Shown here: positions 1 through 9,175 of the stretch, piece by piece
Position numbering within the stretch: position 1 is the stretch's first letter
How the letters are laid out: every line of letters begins with the position of its first letter
NCBI GenBank assembly: GCA_029287595.1
Contig: JARFQU010000148.1
Coordinates: 1 to 44,401 of the forward strand
From: Halioglobus sp.
GTDB taxonomy: Bacteria > Pseudomonadota > Gammaproteobacteria > Pseudomonadales > Halieaceae
Direction: 5' to 3'
DNA length: 44,401 nt
Notes under the pieces: model-generated
Seen by the model: the letters and a program-made list of their open reading frames with translations, nothing else
What the model was told of the DNA's origin: nothing
Database searches by the model: none
Made by a program: the position numbers and the translations under genes

Positions 1-42
1 CCCCACAACCACCCGAAAGATAGACACGGAGGTAAGTGGTAA
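1..42 (+). CDS. Possible C-terminal tail of an upstream gene (partial)
   Basis: The first frame is open from the window edge and stops with TAA at 40-42, giving 13 residues rich in His, Lys and Gly. It could be the end of the gene preceding leuS, but it is too short to identify and may be chance. Confidence 0.2.
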   Translation, partial: PHNHPKDRHGGKW

Positions 43-2526
<2,484 letters not shown>

Positions 2527-2545
2527 GCTATCACCAGGAATCTCT

Positions 2546-3064
2546 ATGCACAGGCGCCTTGCCAGTTTCATCCTGCTTTTGAGCCTGGGCGCTTTGCTCA
2601 GCGCCTGCGGCTTCCAGTTGCGCGGTGTCGGCGACAATGCCACCGTCCTGCCCGAGAGCTGGAAAAGCATGCACCTGTCTACCGACAACCCCAACAGCGA
2701 GTTCAGCCGCGAGGTAGAGATGCGCTTTGCGGCGCAGGGCATTACCTGGACGGACCGGGAGAGCGCCAACTATCGCCTGGAACTGGGGCCCGAGCGCTTC
2801 AGCCAACGCAATCTGTCGCTGAATTCCGAGGCCCGGGTAGCTGAATTTGAACTCAACATGACGGCCCGGTTTTCCGTCATCGATGCCGACAACCAGGTAA
2901 CCATCGAGAGCACCGAAGTCGCGGTAATACGCCAGATGGAAAATGACTCGCGCAACGTGGTGGGTAAATCCGAGGAAGTTCGCATTATCAAATCCGAGAT
3001 GCGCGCCGACCTCGCCCGCCAGATCATGCGTCGCATAGGCTTTTTTGCCACCGGCAACGGCTAG
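2546..3064 (+). CDS. lptE: LPS-assembly lipoprotein LptE
   Basis: Outer-membrane lipoprotein that plugs the LptD barrel and helps insert lipopolysaccharide into the outer leaflet. The 172-aa product starts MHRRLASF, has a hydrophobic signal peptide, and a lipobox LLSAC with the lipidated Cys at residue 21, followed by the family-typical GFQLRG. The start is the ATG after a short AGGA site; a longer open frame begins inside leuS but would bury the signal peptide. The stop codon abuts the holA ATG, so translation is probably coupled. The location between leuS and holA supports the call. Confidence 0.93.
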   Translation: MHRRLASFILLLSLGALLSACGFQLRGVGDNATVLPESWKSMHLSTDNPNSEFSREVEMRFAAQGITWTDRESANYRLELGPERFSQRNLSLNSEARVAEFELNMTARFSVIDADNQVTIESTEVAVIRQMENDSRNVVGKSEEVRIIKSEMRADLARQIMRRIGFFATGNG

Positions 3065-4072
3065 ATGCGGCTCTACCCTGAGAAACTCCCGGGTCACCTG
3101 CAACAGCAGCTGCTGCCCGTCTACCTGGTCAGCGGCGACGAGCCACTGCTGCTGCAGGAATGCTGTGACCTGATCCGCCAACAGGCGCGGGCGCAGGGTT
3201 GCACCGAGCGGGAAGTCATCGACGCCGGGGTCTCCGGATTCAAATGGCAGGATATCCTGCACAGCGCCTCCAGCATGTCGCTTTTTGCGGAGCGCAAACT
3301 GGTGGAGTTGCGTCTGCCCAGTGGCAAGCCGGGCGCCGAGGGCAGCAAGGCCCTGTGTGAATACCTGGACATGGCGATCGGCGAGGACGTGTTGCTGATC
3401 ATCTCCGGCAAGATCGACAAGCAATCCACTAACAGCAAGTGGTACAAGGCCCTGGATAAAGCCGGCGTGACCATCCAGGTGTGGCCGGTAGATGCTGCCG
3501 AGCTGCCCCGCTGGCTGCAACAGCGGGTGCGCAATGCGGGCATGAGCATTGACGCGGACGCCCTGCAACTGCTGTGCGAGCGCGTGGAAGGCAACCTGCT
3601 GGCAGCGGTGCAGGAAGTGGAAAAACTGAAACTGCTGGCGACCGATTCCCGCATCACTACCGAAACCGTGACCGAGGCGGTCTCGAACAATGCCCGGTAC
3701 AACCTGTTTGGTATGGCCGACAGCGCCCTCAAGGGCGACGCCACCACCAGCTTGCGCATGCTGCACGGCCTGCGCGCCGAGGGCACCGAACCCCCGGTGG
3801 TACTGTGGGCTCTGGCCCGGGAAATTCGCACCCTGTACCAGGTACAACTGGACTGCGACCGCGGCCAGAGCCCGCCACAGGCGCTGAAAGCCCACCGCGT
3901 GTGGAATAACCGTATGCCCTTGATGCAGGCGGCGCTGGCACGACACGACACCCGGTCGCTGTCGGGTTTGCTGGAGCAGGCTGCGGCGGTCGACGGCAGC
4001 ATCAAGGGTTACGCCGGCGGCAAGCCCTGGGACCGGCTGGAATCACTGGTGACCGCGCTGTGCGTTGTGTAA
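3065..4072 (+). CDS. holA: DNA polymerase III subunit delta
   Basis: Delta subunit of the clamp loader, which opens the beta sliding clamp. The 335-aa protein begins MRLYPEKLPGHL and carries the usual N-terminal YLVSGDEPLLLQE motif of the delta family, then an AAA+-like fold without Walker motifs, a three-helix collar region, and the C-terminal IKGYAGG segment typical of the family. Its ATG directly follows the lptE stop (TAGATG), implying co-translation in a leuS-lptE-holA operon. Length and context match the family. Confidence 0.95.
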   Translation: MRLYPEKLPGHLQQQLLPVYLVSGDEPLLLQECCDLIRQQARAQGCTEREVIDAGVSGFKWQDILHSASSMSLFAERKLVELRLPSGKPGAEGSKALCEYLDMAIGEDVLLIISGKIDKQSTNSKWYKALDKAGVTIQVWPVDAAELPRWLQQRVRNAGMSIDADALQLLCERVEGNLLAAVQEVEKLKLLATDSRITTETVTEAVSNNARYNLFGMADSALKGDATTSLRMLHGLRAEGTEPPVVLWALAREIRTLYQVQLDCDRGQSPPQALKAHRVWNNRMPLMQAALARHDTRSLSGLLEQAAAVDGSIKGYAGGKPWDRLESLVTALCVV

Positions 4073-4091
4073 GTAACCGCTAGCGTTACTT
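4071..4091 (+). terminator. Hairpin overlapping the holA stop
   Basis: AAGTAAC (4071-4077) pairs with GTTACTT (4085-4091), and the loop contains GCTAGC that can extend the stem with one bulged C. There is no U-tract after it, so it is only a candidate 3' end for the leuS-lptE-holA transcript. The rest of the gap up to 4212 shows no gene. Confidence 0.3.
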
Positions 4092-4212
4092 ATCGCTGAA
4101 TTCTCGCCCGCGCCAGTTACCCGTAGCGGCACCTGTCGCCTTTTCAAACCTGTTAATTTTTCCCGGATTTATTCCCATTCCCCGGCCTTGCATTCTGCCA
4201 AACTCAAGACTA

Positions 4213-4228
4213 CTGTATATATCAACAG
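4213..4228 (+). promoter_or_regulatory. LexA box 1 upstream of imuA
   Basis: CTGTATATATCAACAG fits the gammaproteobacterial SOS consensus CTGT-N8-ACAG exactly in both half sites. It lies 32 bp upstream of the imuA start and abuts a second, weaker box. Confidence 0.88.
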
Positions 4229-4243
4229 TGTTTTTATATACAG
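4228..4243 (+). promoter_or_regulatory. LexA box 2 upstream of imuA (one mismatch)
   Basis: GTGTTTTTATATACAG matches CTGT-N8-ACAG with a single left half-site mismatch (GTGT). Its centre is 15 bp from that of box 1 and its first base is the last base of box 1. It ends 16 bp before the imuA ATG, so a bound repressor would cover the translation start region. Confidence 0.6.
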
Positions 4244-4259
4244 TAATTGGGAGCAGGCC

Positions 4260-4991
4260 ATGAACGAAGCACTACAACAGATCATTGCGCGCAACGACAC
4301 CTGGCGCGGTAACCAGGGCCGCTTTGCCGGCCATATTCTCTGTGCCAATAGCGACCGCCACTGGAGCCAGGACCTGCTCCCCACCGGTTACAGCACCCTG
4401 GATACCGAACTGCAGCGCGACGGCTGGCCCGTGGGTAATACCATAGAGTTGTTGAGCGACGGCTGTGGCCTGGGGGCCATGGGCCTGTTCCTGCCCGCCA
4501 TGGAGGCACTGAGCGAACAGGGGCGCTGGCAGGTGTTTATTGCACCACCCTATACGCCCTATGCCCCCCTGCTGGAAGCCAGGGGTATCGATACCCGACA
4601 GATCCTACTGGTACACCCGAAAAATCGCGAAGACCTGTTGTGGGCCACCGAGCAGGCCCTGCGCAGCAGCACCTGCAGCGCGGTGTTCAGCTGGCTGGGA
4701 GCCGATAATTACAGCTATACCGAATTGCGCAAACTGCAACTGGCCGCCACCAGCGGCGACAGCCTGGGAGTGCTGTTCCGCCCCCAACAGGCGGCCCAGA
4801 ACCACGCTCCCGCCAGCCTGCGCCTGCAGATGCGCGAATACCGCAAGGTGCATATCCTGAAACAGCGCGGCGGCAACCAGGGTATCGATGTGGACCTACC
4901 CCCGGCGGAGGATGTACCGCAGCAGCCGCAATTGTGGGAGCTGCCGGCCTGGAATAGTGATGTGACGCAACAAGGTGCCGCATCGGCCTAG
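4260..4991 (+). CDS. imuA: SOS mutagenesis protein ImuA
   Basis: RecA-fold accessory protein of the ImuA-ImuB-DnaE2 mutasome, which carries out error-prone translesion synthesis after DNA damage. The 243-aa product has the family's N-terminal pattern: TGYSTLD at about 42-48, GWPVGNTIELL at 55-65, and a degenerate P-loop-like stretch DGCGLGAMGL at 67-76 where true RecA has a Walker A motif. The start is the ATG after GGGAG; an upstream in-frame ATG would run through the LexA boxes. It is unusual that imuB does not follow directly: four unrelated genes intervene. SOS control is predicted from the two LexA boxes. Confidence 0.85.
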   Translation: MNEALQQIIARNDTWRGNQGRFAGHILCANSDRHWSQDLLPTGYSTLDTELQRDGWPVGNTIELLSDGCGLGAMGLFLPAMEALSEQGRWQVFIAPPYTPYAPLLEARGIDTRQILLVHPKNREDLLWATEQALRSSTCSAVFSWLGADNYSYTELRKLQLAATSGDSLGVLFRPQQAAQNHAPASLRLQMREYRKVHILKQRGGNQGIDVDLPPAEDVPQQPQLWELPAWNSDVTQQGAASA

Positions 4992-5001
4992 AAACCATTC
5001 C

Positions 5002-5023
5002 CGCCCCGTGCACAAGCGGGGCG
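5002..5023 (+). terminator. GC-rich hairpin after imuA
   Basis: CGCCCCG (5002-5008) pairs with CGGGGCG (5017-5023) around an 8-nt loop, 10 nt after the imuA stop. There is no U-run. It may end the imuA transcript and would separate it from the OsmC genes. Confidence 0.4.
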
Positions 5024-5109
5024 TAACCGCCTATACTCCTCTCCTGCCCGGGGCTATCGCCCGGCATCGTAGAACGCCAGCCTGACTGCGCAATACAGGG
5101 GAAAACCAC

Positions 5110-5547
5110 ATGCAGGATTTACCACATCATTACCACGCCACAGCACGAGCAGCAGCTGACAGCCACGTTGCCTTAAATACCGGTGACCTACCTGAGATCA
5201 TCACTGCCGCTCCGGCCGAATTTGGAGGTCCTGGCGACCAATGGTCACCAGAGCACCTATTGGTCGGCACCGTTGCCAATTGCTTCATTTTGACCTTCCG
5301 GGCCATTGCCAGAAACTCCAAGCTCGACTGGACCCACCTGGAGTGCTCTCCCGTCGGCATGCTGGAGCGAGTTGATCGGACCACCCGCTTCACCCAATTT
5401 ACAGTCAATGCCACACTGATCGTCCCGGCCGGTACGGACACTGACAAGGCCCAGCGTTTGCTGCACAAAGCCGAAGCCGGCTGCCTGATCACCCAGTCCC
5501 TGTTGGCCGAAACACATCTGGTGGCAGATATCATCGTAGAATCCTGA
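5110..5547 (+). CDS. OsmC/Ohr-family protein, copy 1 (both Cys present)
   Basis: A 145-aa member of the OsmC family, small cytoplasmic thiol enzymes that reduce organic or fatty-acid hydroperoxides. The two family cysteines are present: Cys58 in LLVGTVANCFI and Cys125 in AEAGCLITQS. The family signature WSPEHLL lies at 45-51. The start is the ATG after CAGGGG. It is followed after 126 bp by a second gene of exactly the same length with clear similarity throughout, so the pair is a tandem duplication. Substrate is unknown. Confidence 0.88.
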   Translation: MQDLPHHYHATARAAADSHVALNTGDLPEIITAAPAEFGGPGDQWSPEHLLVGTVANCFILTFRAIARNSKLDWTHLECSPVGMLERVDRTTRFTQFTVNATLIVPAGTDTDKAQRLLHKAEAGCLITQSLLAETHLVADIIVES

Positions 5548-5673
5548 ATCAGCGGTGAAAAGCCTGGCAGGCCACAAATGGTTTCGCTTCTCCTTTCCAG
5601 ATAACAGCCTGCCGCATAGAAGCACCGAAAAGATAGAATGCCTACAGGCCAAACAGTGAATACGGAGATCATC

Positions 5674-6111
5674 ATGCAGGACCTGCCTCACCGCTACGAG
5701 GTCAACGCCACCGCCGAGCCGGATGGCAACGTCGTCTTAAAAATAGACGACGTGCCGCAACTGATCTCCGCCCCAGCCGCGAAATTTGGCGGCCCAGGGG
5801 ACCAGTGGTCACCTGAAGCACTACTGGTTGGCGCAGTTTTAGATAGTTTCATATTCACTTTTCGGAATATCTCCCGTACCTCAAAACTGGAGTGGAGCAA
5901 TCTGGAGACGTCGGCGCAGGGCGTACTGGAGCGGGTTGACAAGGTCAACCGTTTTACTTCCTTCACGATCAGGGCCGCACTAACGGTTTCTCCCGATACA
6001 GACACCAGCAGGGCCAGGCAACTGCTGGTGAAGGCAGAGGCGGCCTGCATGATCGCCCGATCCCTGCTAGCTGACATACAGCTTGAGGCTGATATCATCG
6101 TCGAGTCCTAA
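5674..6111 (+). CDS. OsmC/Ohr-family paralogue, first catalytic Cys replaced by Ser
   Basis: A 145-aa tandem paralogue of the preceding gene, with the same start MQDLPH, the shared block KFGGPGDQWSPEALLVG and the same end ADIIVES. The position of the first (peroxidatic) Cys is Ser58 (codon AGT at 5845-5847) in LLVGAVLDSFI, while Cys125 is kept. A classical peroxidase cycle should therefore not work; it may be a partner, a sensor, or an enzyme with another activity. The start chosen follows CGGAG; an in-frame ATG 36 bp upstream would add 12 residues not present in copy 1. The frame is intact, so it is not an obvious pseudogene. Confidence 0.85.
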   Translation: MQDLPHRYEVNATAEPDGNVVLKIDDVPQLISAPAAKFGGPGDQWSPEALLVGAVLDSFIFTFRNISRTSKLEWSNLETSAQGVLERVDKVNRFTSFTIRAALTVSPDTDTSRARQLLVKAEAACMIARSLLADIQLEADIIVES

Positions 6112-6127
6112 GCAGGGAACTGTAGTT

Positions 6128-6586
6128 ATGAACCGAGACCTGAGCGGCAGCTGCCAGTGTGGCGCTATCACCCTGACCTTTTCATCACCGGCACTGCTGA
6201 CCTATGCCTGTTTCTGCACCAGTTGCCAGAAGCGCACGGGTAGCGCCTTCAGCATGGGGCTGATCATTCCCACAGACGCGCTACGGGTCAATGGCGAGCT
6301 TACCTCCTGGAGCCGAACCTCGGACAAGGGCACTACTAACACCCGCTACAGCTGCGCCGATTGCGGCAATATTATCTACGGCGTGGACGACTCGGGAATG
6401 GGACTGGCCAAACTACAGGCCGGGCTACTCGAAGACACCTCAGACCTGGAACCCGAGGTCTACCTGTTCGCCCGCAGCAAGCAACACTGGGTCAACCTGC
6501 CGGTACATGCTCGCCCCTTCGACACCCAGCCCGAAGATCCGATGGAAATGCTATCGGCTGCACAGACCTACCGCGAGGCGCGCTAA
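6128..6586 (+). CDS. GFA-family zinc protein (CENP-V/GFA domain)
   Basis: A 152-aa protein of the glutathione-dependent formaldehyde-activating (GFA) family. The zinc ligands are visible: Cys9 and Cys11 (GSCQCG), Cys28, Cys30 and Cys33 (CFCTSCQKRTGSAF), and Cys76 and Cys79 (CADC). Most relatives have no proven activity, and formaldehyde handling should not be assumed. The start ATG follows AGGGA and lies 16 bp after the OsmC-like stop, so the three genes from 5110 may be co-transcribed, suggesting a small thiol/electrophile stress cluster (inference). Confidence 0.85.
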   Translation: MNRDLSGSCQCGAITLTFSSPALLTYACFCTSCQKRTGSAFSMGLIIPTDALRVNGELTSWSRTSDKGTTNTRYSCADCGNIIYGVDDSGMGLAKLQAGLLEDTSDLEPEVYLFARSKQHWVNLPVHARPFDTQPEDPMEMLSAAQTYREAR

Positions 6587-6589
6587 ACC

Positions 6590-6796
6590 GTGGACGAATG
6601 GCTGACCGAATACGGCGTTACCCTGGGCGTGGGGGCGCTGATCCTGTTCATGATTTTCATTGTGTGGGACCTGGCCAAGCGCAGTAATGCCGGCAAGTTC
6701 GGCACCCTGATCCTGTACATCGGCCTGGCCATGGGTATTGTCGGTTTCCTGCTTAAATTCATTATCACCTACCTGCTGGAAAGCTCCGGGGTATGA
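6590..6796 (+). CDS. Small inner-membrane protein, DUF2788-like
   Basis: A 68-aa protein with a GTG start 3 nt after the GFA stop. Two hydrophobic segments (about 10-27 and 38-62) flank a basic, conserved-looking loop WDLAKRSNAGKFGT, which resembles DUF2788 proteins of marine gammaproteobacteria. Function is unknown. Tight spacing suggests coupling to the GFA gene. Confidence 0.75.
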   Translation: MDEWLTEYGVTLGVGALILFMIFIVWDLAKRSNAGKFGTLILYIGLAMGIVGFLLKFIITYLLESSGV

Positions 6797-6913
6797 GTCG
6801 CGTATAACCGACTGCGGGTAATTTTGCCCCAGACAGGATCAATCCCACCGTTGATACCAGCGGTTGTGCACTACCTCTTTACACATCATGGACAGCTGCC
6901 GCTTTTTCCTTGA

Positions 6914-6933
6914 TACTGTATATATGTACAGTA
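6914..6933 (+). promoter_or_regulatory. LexA box upstream of imuB
   Basis: The core CTGTATATATGTACAG (6916-6931) matches CTGT-N8-ACAG perfectly and is extended by TA on both sides. It starts immediately after a -35-like TTGATA (6910-6915), so LexA binding would occlude the promoter. The same 16-bp core recurs exactly upstream of dnaE2. Confidence 0.92.
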
Positions 6934-6993
6934 CTACCTATACACTGGGGCAGCCTTCCCCCCTTGATACGCCATCTCGCAGCGGGAGAGTAC

Positions 6994-8421
6994 ATGAGCC
7001 TGTGGCTGTGCCTGCGCTTTGAGCAACTCCCCCTCCAGTGCCTGAGCCGCTGCGAGGAACAACCGGTGGTGGTATTGGCACGGCAGCGGGTACTGCGCGC
7101 CAATGACTGCGCCGCCGCGCTGGGTATACGTGAGGGCACCGGCAGCGCCACGGTACGCGCCCTGGCTGGTGATGAGCCCGTGCTGCTGCTGGAGCGGGAT
7201 GAACAGGCCGAGCAGCGCTGCCTGCAGCAATTATGCTGCTGGGCCTACAGTATTACCCCGACCCTGCACACCTGGCGACAGGACTGCCTGCAACTGGAAA
7301 TCGGCGGCTGCCTCAGCCTGTTCCGCGGGCTGGATGCCCTGCTGGCAGCAGTGGCCCACGCCCTGGGCAATCGTGGCTACCGGGCCAGGTCCGGGCTGGC
7401 GGCAACCCCCAAGGCCGCCTGGCTACTCTCCTTTGGCGATGAAGACTGCGCCAGGGATATACACCAAACCCTGCCGGAACGCCTCGCCCCCCTGCCCCTG
7501 GAACTGCTTGATGATTTTTCAGGTACTGTCGACTCACTGCGGCGGGCGGGCCTGCACAAACTGGGGGATATACTGCAACTGCCACCATCGGCCCTGGGCC
7601 GACGCTGCGGCAAGGAGTTCTCCCATTTCCTGCAGCAGGTACTGGGCCAGCGGGAAGACCTGCAGGCGGACTATTGCCCACCCGCCTCCTTCAACGATGA
7701 ATACTGGTTCGGCTACGAGGTAAAAGCCAATGCCGAGCTGTTACCCGCTGCGCAGACACTGCTGCAATCGCTGTGCCGTTTCCTGCGCAACACCCAGTTA
7801 CAGACAGTGGAAATTACCTGGCAACTGGCAGGTATCGATCACAAGGTACACGAGGTCGTCATACGCAGCGCCAGCAGTCACAGCGACTGGCAAAGCTGGC
7901 ACCAACTCACCCGCATCCATTTCGAGCAACTGCAACTGTCTACCGGCGTGGAGGGCCTGGCGCTGGACTGCCAGAAACTACAGGCCGGGCAGCTGGACAG
8001 TATTGACCTGTTCGCCCCGGGCAACCAGCGTGAGCCATTGGCCGCCCTGCTGGATCGCCTGCGCAGCCGCCTGGGACTGCAGGCGGTTGAAAAAATCGGC
8101 TATCGAGATGAGCACCTACCAGAATTCGCCCTGCATACCAGCAACGACATGGCCGACAGTGAGCGCCCTGCCTCAATGGCTTGCGGCCAGCGTCCTTTCT
8201 GGCTGATGCCGCAACCCCAGGCGCTGCGCCAGAGGCGTAATCACCTGTACTGGCATAGCCCCCTGGACCTGCTATACGGACCGGAGCGCATCGAGGATAA
8301 CTGGTGGCAGCAAGCCATCTGTCGCGACTACTACATCGCGGCTGACAACAAGGGACAACACTACTGGGTATTTTGTGATCGCCTGGAGCGGCGGTGGTAT
8401 GTGCACGGGGTGTTTGCGTAG
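6994..8421 (+). CDS. imuB: SOS mutagenesis protein ImuB (inactive Y-family polymerase)
   Basis: Y-family-like protein that bridges ImuA, the beta clamp and DnaE2 in translesion synthesis. The 475-aa product begins MSLWLCLRFEQLPLQCLSR, the usual ImuB start, where active Y-family polymerases carry the catalytic DMD triad; the acidic residues are absent here, and the later SxDE motif is also missing (LEIGGCLSLFRG at 101-112). A helix-hairpin-helix-like region lies around 180-205 (LHKLGDILQLPPSALGRR). SIDLF at 336-340 within QLDSIDLF is a candidate beta-clamp binding motif. The C-terminus (WWQQAICRDYYIA...WVFCDR) is family-typical. The start follows GGGAGAG. It stands alone, separated from imuA and dnaE2. 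Confidence 0.93.
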   Translation: MSLWLCLRFEQLPLQCLSRCEEQPVVVLARQRVLRANDCAAALGIREGTGSATVRALAGDEPVLLLERDEQAEQRCLQQLCCWAYSITPTLHTWRQDCLQLEIGGCLSLFRGLDALLAAVAHALGNRGYRARSGLAATPKAAWLLSFGDEDCARDIHQTLPERLAPLPLELLDDFSGTVDSLRRAGLHKLGDILQLPPSALGRRCGKEFSHFLQQVLGQREDLQADYCPPASFNDEYWFGYEVKANAELLPAAQTLLQSLCRFLRNTQLQTVEITWQLAGIDHKVHEVVIRSASSHSDWQSWHQLTRIHFEQLQLSTGVEGLALDCQKLQAGQLDSIDLFAPGNQREPLAALLDRLRSRLGLQAVEKIGYRDEHLPEFALHTSNDMADSERPASMACGQRPFWLMPQPQALRQRRNHLYWHSPLDLLYGPERIEDNWWQQAICRDYYIAADNKGQHYWVFCDRLERRWYVHGVFA

Positions 8422-8435
8422 GTGAATTCACACAG

Positions 8436-8618
8436 CTAGCTGGCAACCGGTACCAGCTTGCCAAATTTCCTGATGCCCTCCCCGTGCAGCAGCAACCAAT
8501 AACCGTAGGCAATGGTCGGCGCCACGATTAAAAATGAAGATGCAGTTAACTGCGATACCGCAACAGGTATCAGGCCCCACAGGAAAAACAATCCGATTAC
8601 AGCAATATATCCTTTCAT
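8436..8618 (-). CDS. Small membrane protein behind a c-di-GMP riboswitch
   Basis: A 60-aa open frame with ATG at 8618-8616 and a good GGGAGAG site 5 nt upstream. It encodes two hydrophobic stretches (about 4-25 and 28-45), then a short basic tail (GIRKFGKLVPVAS). I do not recognise the family. It is the first well-formed gene downstream of the c-di-GMP-I aptamer on the same strand, about 280 nt away, so it is the likely target of that switch. It converges with imuB, with 14 bp between the stops. Confidence 0.55.
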   Translation of the reverse strand: MKGYIAVIGLFFLWGLIPVAVSQLTASSFLIVAPTIAYGYWLLLHGEGIRKFGKLVPVAS

Positions 8619-8897
8619 AATACTCTCCCGACGTTGTTTGCAAATGGTAACTTCACGACCATGGCAGCGAACATGGCCGCGTGCGTCACCGACCTGGCCA
8701 TTTGCGACAAGGGTGGTTCACGTCCAGCCATGGGGCCAGCGGCGTCCACTACCCGGGGAGCCGTGTCATGGCGAGAGCAGCGTATGAATTTCCCATTTGC
8801 CAAGCCTCTGAAGCTCCATTGTGGACACAAAGGTCAAAGGGGACAGGCAACGGTTAGGGGCTTTGCATGCCGTACCGGCGGCACAGAGCTAGCCCAA
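8619..8897 (-). other. Long structured leader between riboswitch and gene
   Basis: This 279-nt stretch on the minus strand has no convincing gene. It contains several inverted pairs: TGCCG/CGGCA directly after the aptamer, GTCCAC/GTGGAC, GCCATG/CATGGC and ATGGCC/GGCCAT. A TTG-initiated 71-codon frame (8830-8615) ends in a TGA overlapping the ATG of the downstream gene (ATGA), but its composition looks non-coding. It probably holds the expression platform of the riboswitch. Confidence 0.4.
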
Positions 8898-8988
8898 CTG
8901 ATATTGCAACCCCGCTGTCCTAGAGCCAGAGCTCCTTAGACCGGTGACTTTGCGCCCCCTCCTTTCGGATGGGTTTGCCCTTTATAAG
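8898..8988 (-). promoter_or_regulatory. Cyclic-di-GMP-I (GEMM) riboswitch aptamer
   Basis: Read on the minus strand, the segment carries the GEMM-I core elements in order: GGGCAAACC (8980-8972), a GAAA tetraloop (8966-8963), CGCAAAG (8954-8948), CCGGTCTAAGG leading into the GAGC/GCTC tetraloop-receptor helix, and AGCGGGGTT (8916-8908). This matches, element by element, the Vibrio Vc2 aptamer as I recall it. The closing P1 helix can form between CTTATA (8988-8983) and TATCAG (8903-8898) with one mismatch. It should bind c-di-GMP and control the downstream minus-strand transcript; ON or OFF polarity cannot be read from the sequence. Confidence 0.88.
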
Positions 8989-9025
8989 AAATCGCTTCAG
9001 CCACAAACCTGCTGCAGCTGTAATG

Positions 9026-9053
9026 ATTATATGGATATCAACAATCGCGACAA
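9026..9053 (-). promoter_or_regulatory. Sigma-70 promoter for the riboswitch transcript
   Basis: On the minus strand TTGTCG (9053-9048) and a perfect TATAAT (9031-9026) are separated by 16 bp. Transcription would start near 9018, about 30 nt before the aptamer, which is the expected geometry. Confidence 0.6.
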
Positions 9054-9061
9054 ATGACGAT

Positions 9062-9077
9062 TATCTATATGTAGATA
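9062..9077. promoter_or_regulatory. Palindrome upstream of the riboswitch promoter
   Basis: TATCTA-TATG-TAGATA is a 16-bp inverted repeat 8 bp upstream of the -35 element. It is a possible operator for a dimeric regulator; AT-rich sequence makes chance plausible. Confidence 0.3.
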
Positions 9078-9122
9078 TAACCCCTGGTTATGTATTTTCG
9101 GCTGGCAAATTCTTCCAGCAGG

Positions 9123-9142
9123 CCCTGTGGGGCCCCACAGGG
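9123..9142. terminator. Perfect 20-bp GC-rich palindrome after the MBL gene
   Basis: CCCTGTGGGGCCCCACAGGG is a perfect palindrome 33 bp past the stop of the MBL-fold gene. It may act as a transcription end for the minus-strand pair, but lacks a U-tract on either strand. Confidence 0.4.
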
Positions 9143-9175
9143 GACATATCACCTACCGAAAAGGTCAGGCTGGCA

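Noticed and set aside
2531-3946. 471-codon open frame antisense to lptE and holA (minus)
   Set aside because: Shadow of two securely identified genes; composition rich in Gln/His/Gly/Ala as typical for frame artefacts.
5674-6111. Second OsmC copy as a pseudogene
   Set aside because: The frame is intact, length equals copy 1, and all regions but the Cys site are preserved, so a changed function fits better than decay.
8634-8939. 101-codon plus-strand open frame across the riboswitch region
   Set aside because: Runs antisense to the aptamer and ribosome site of the small gene; no ribosome site of its own and no domain.
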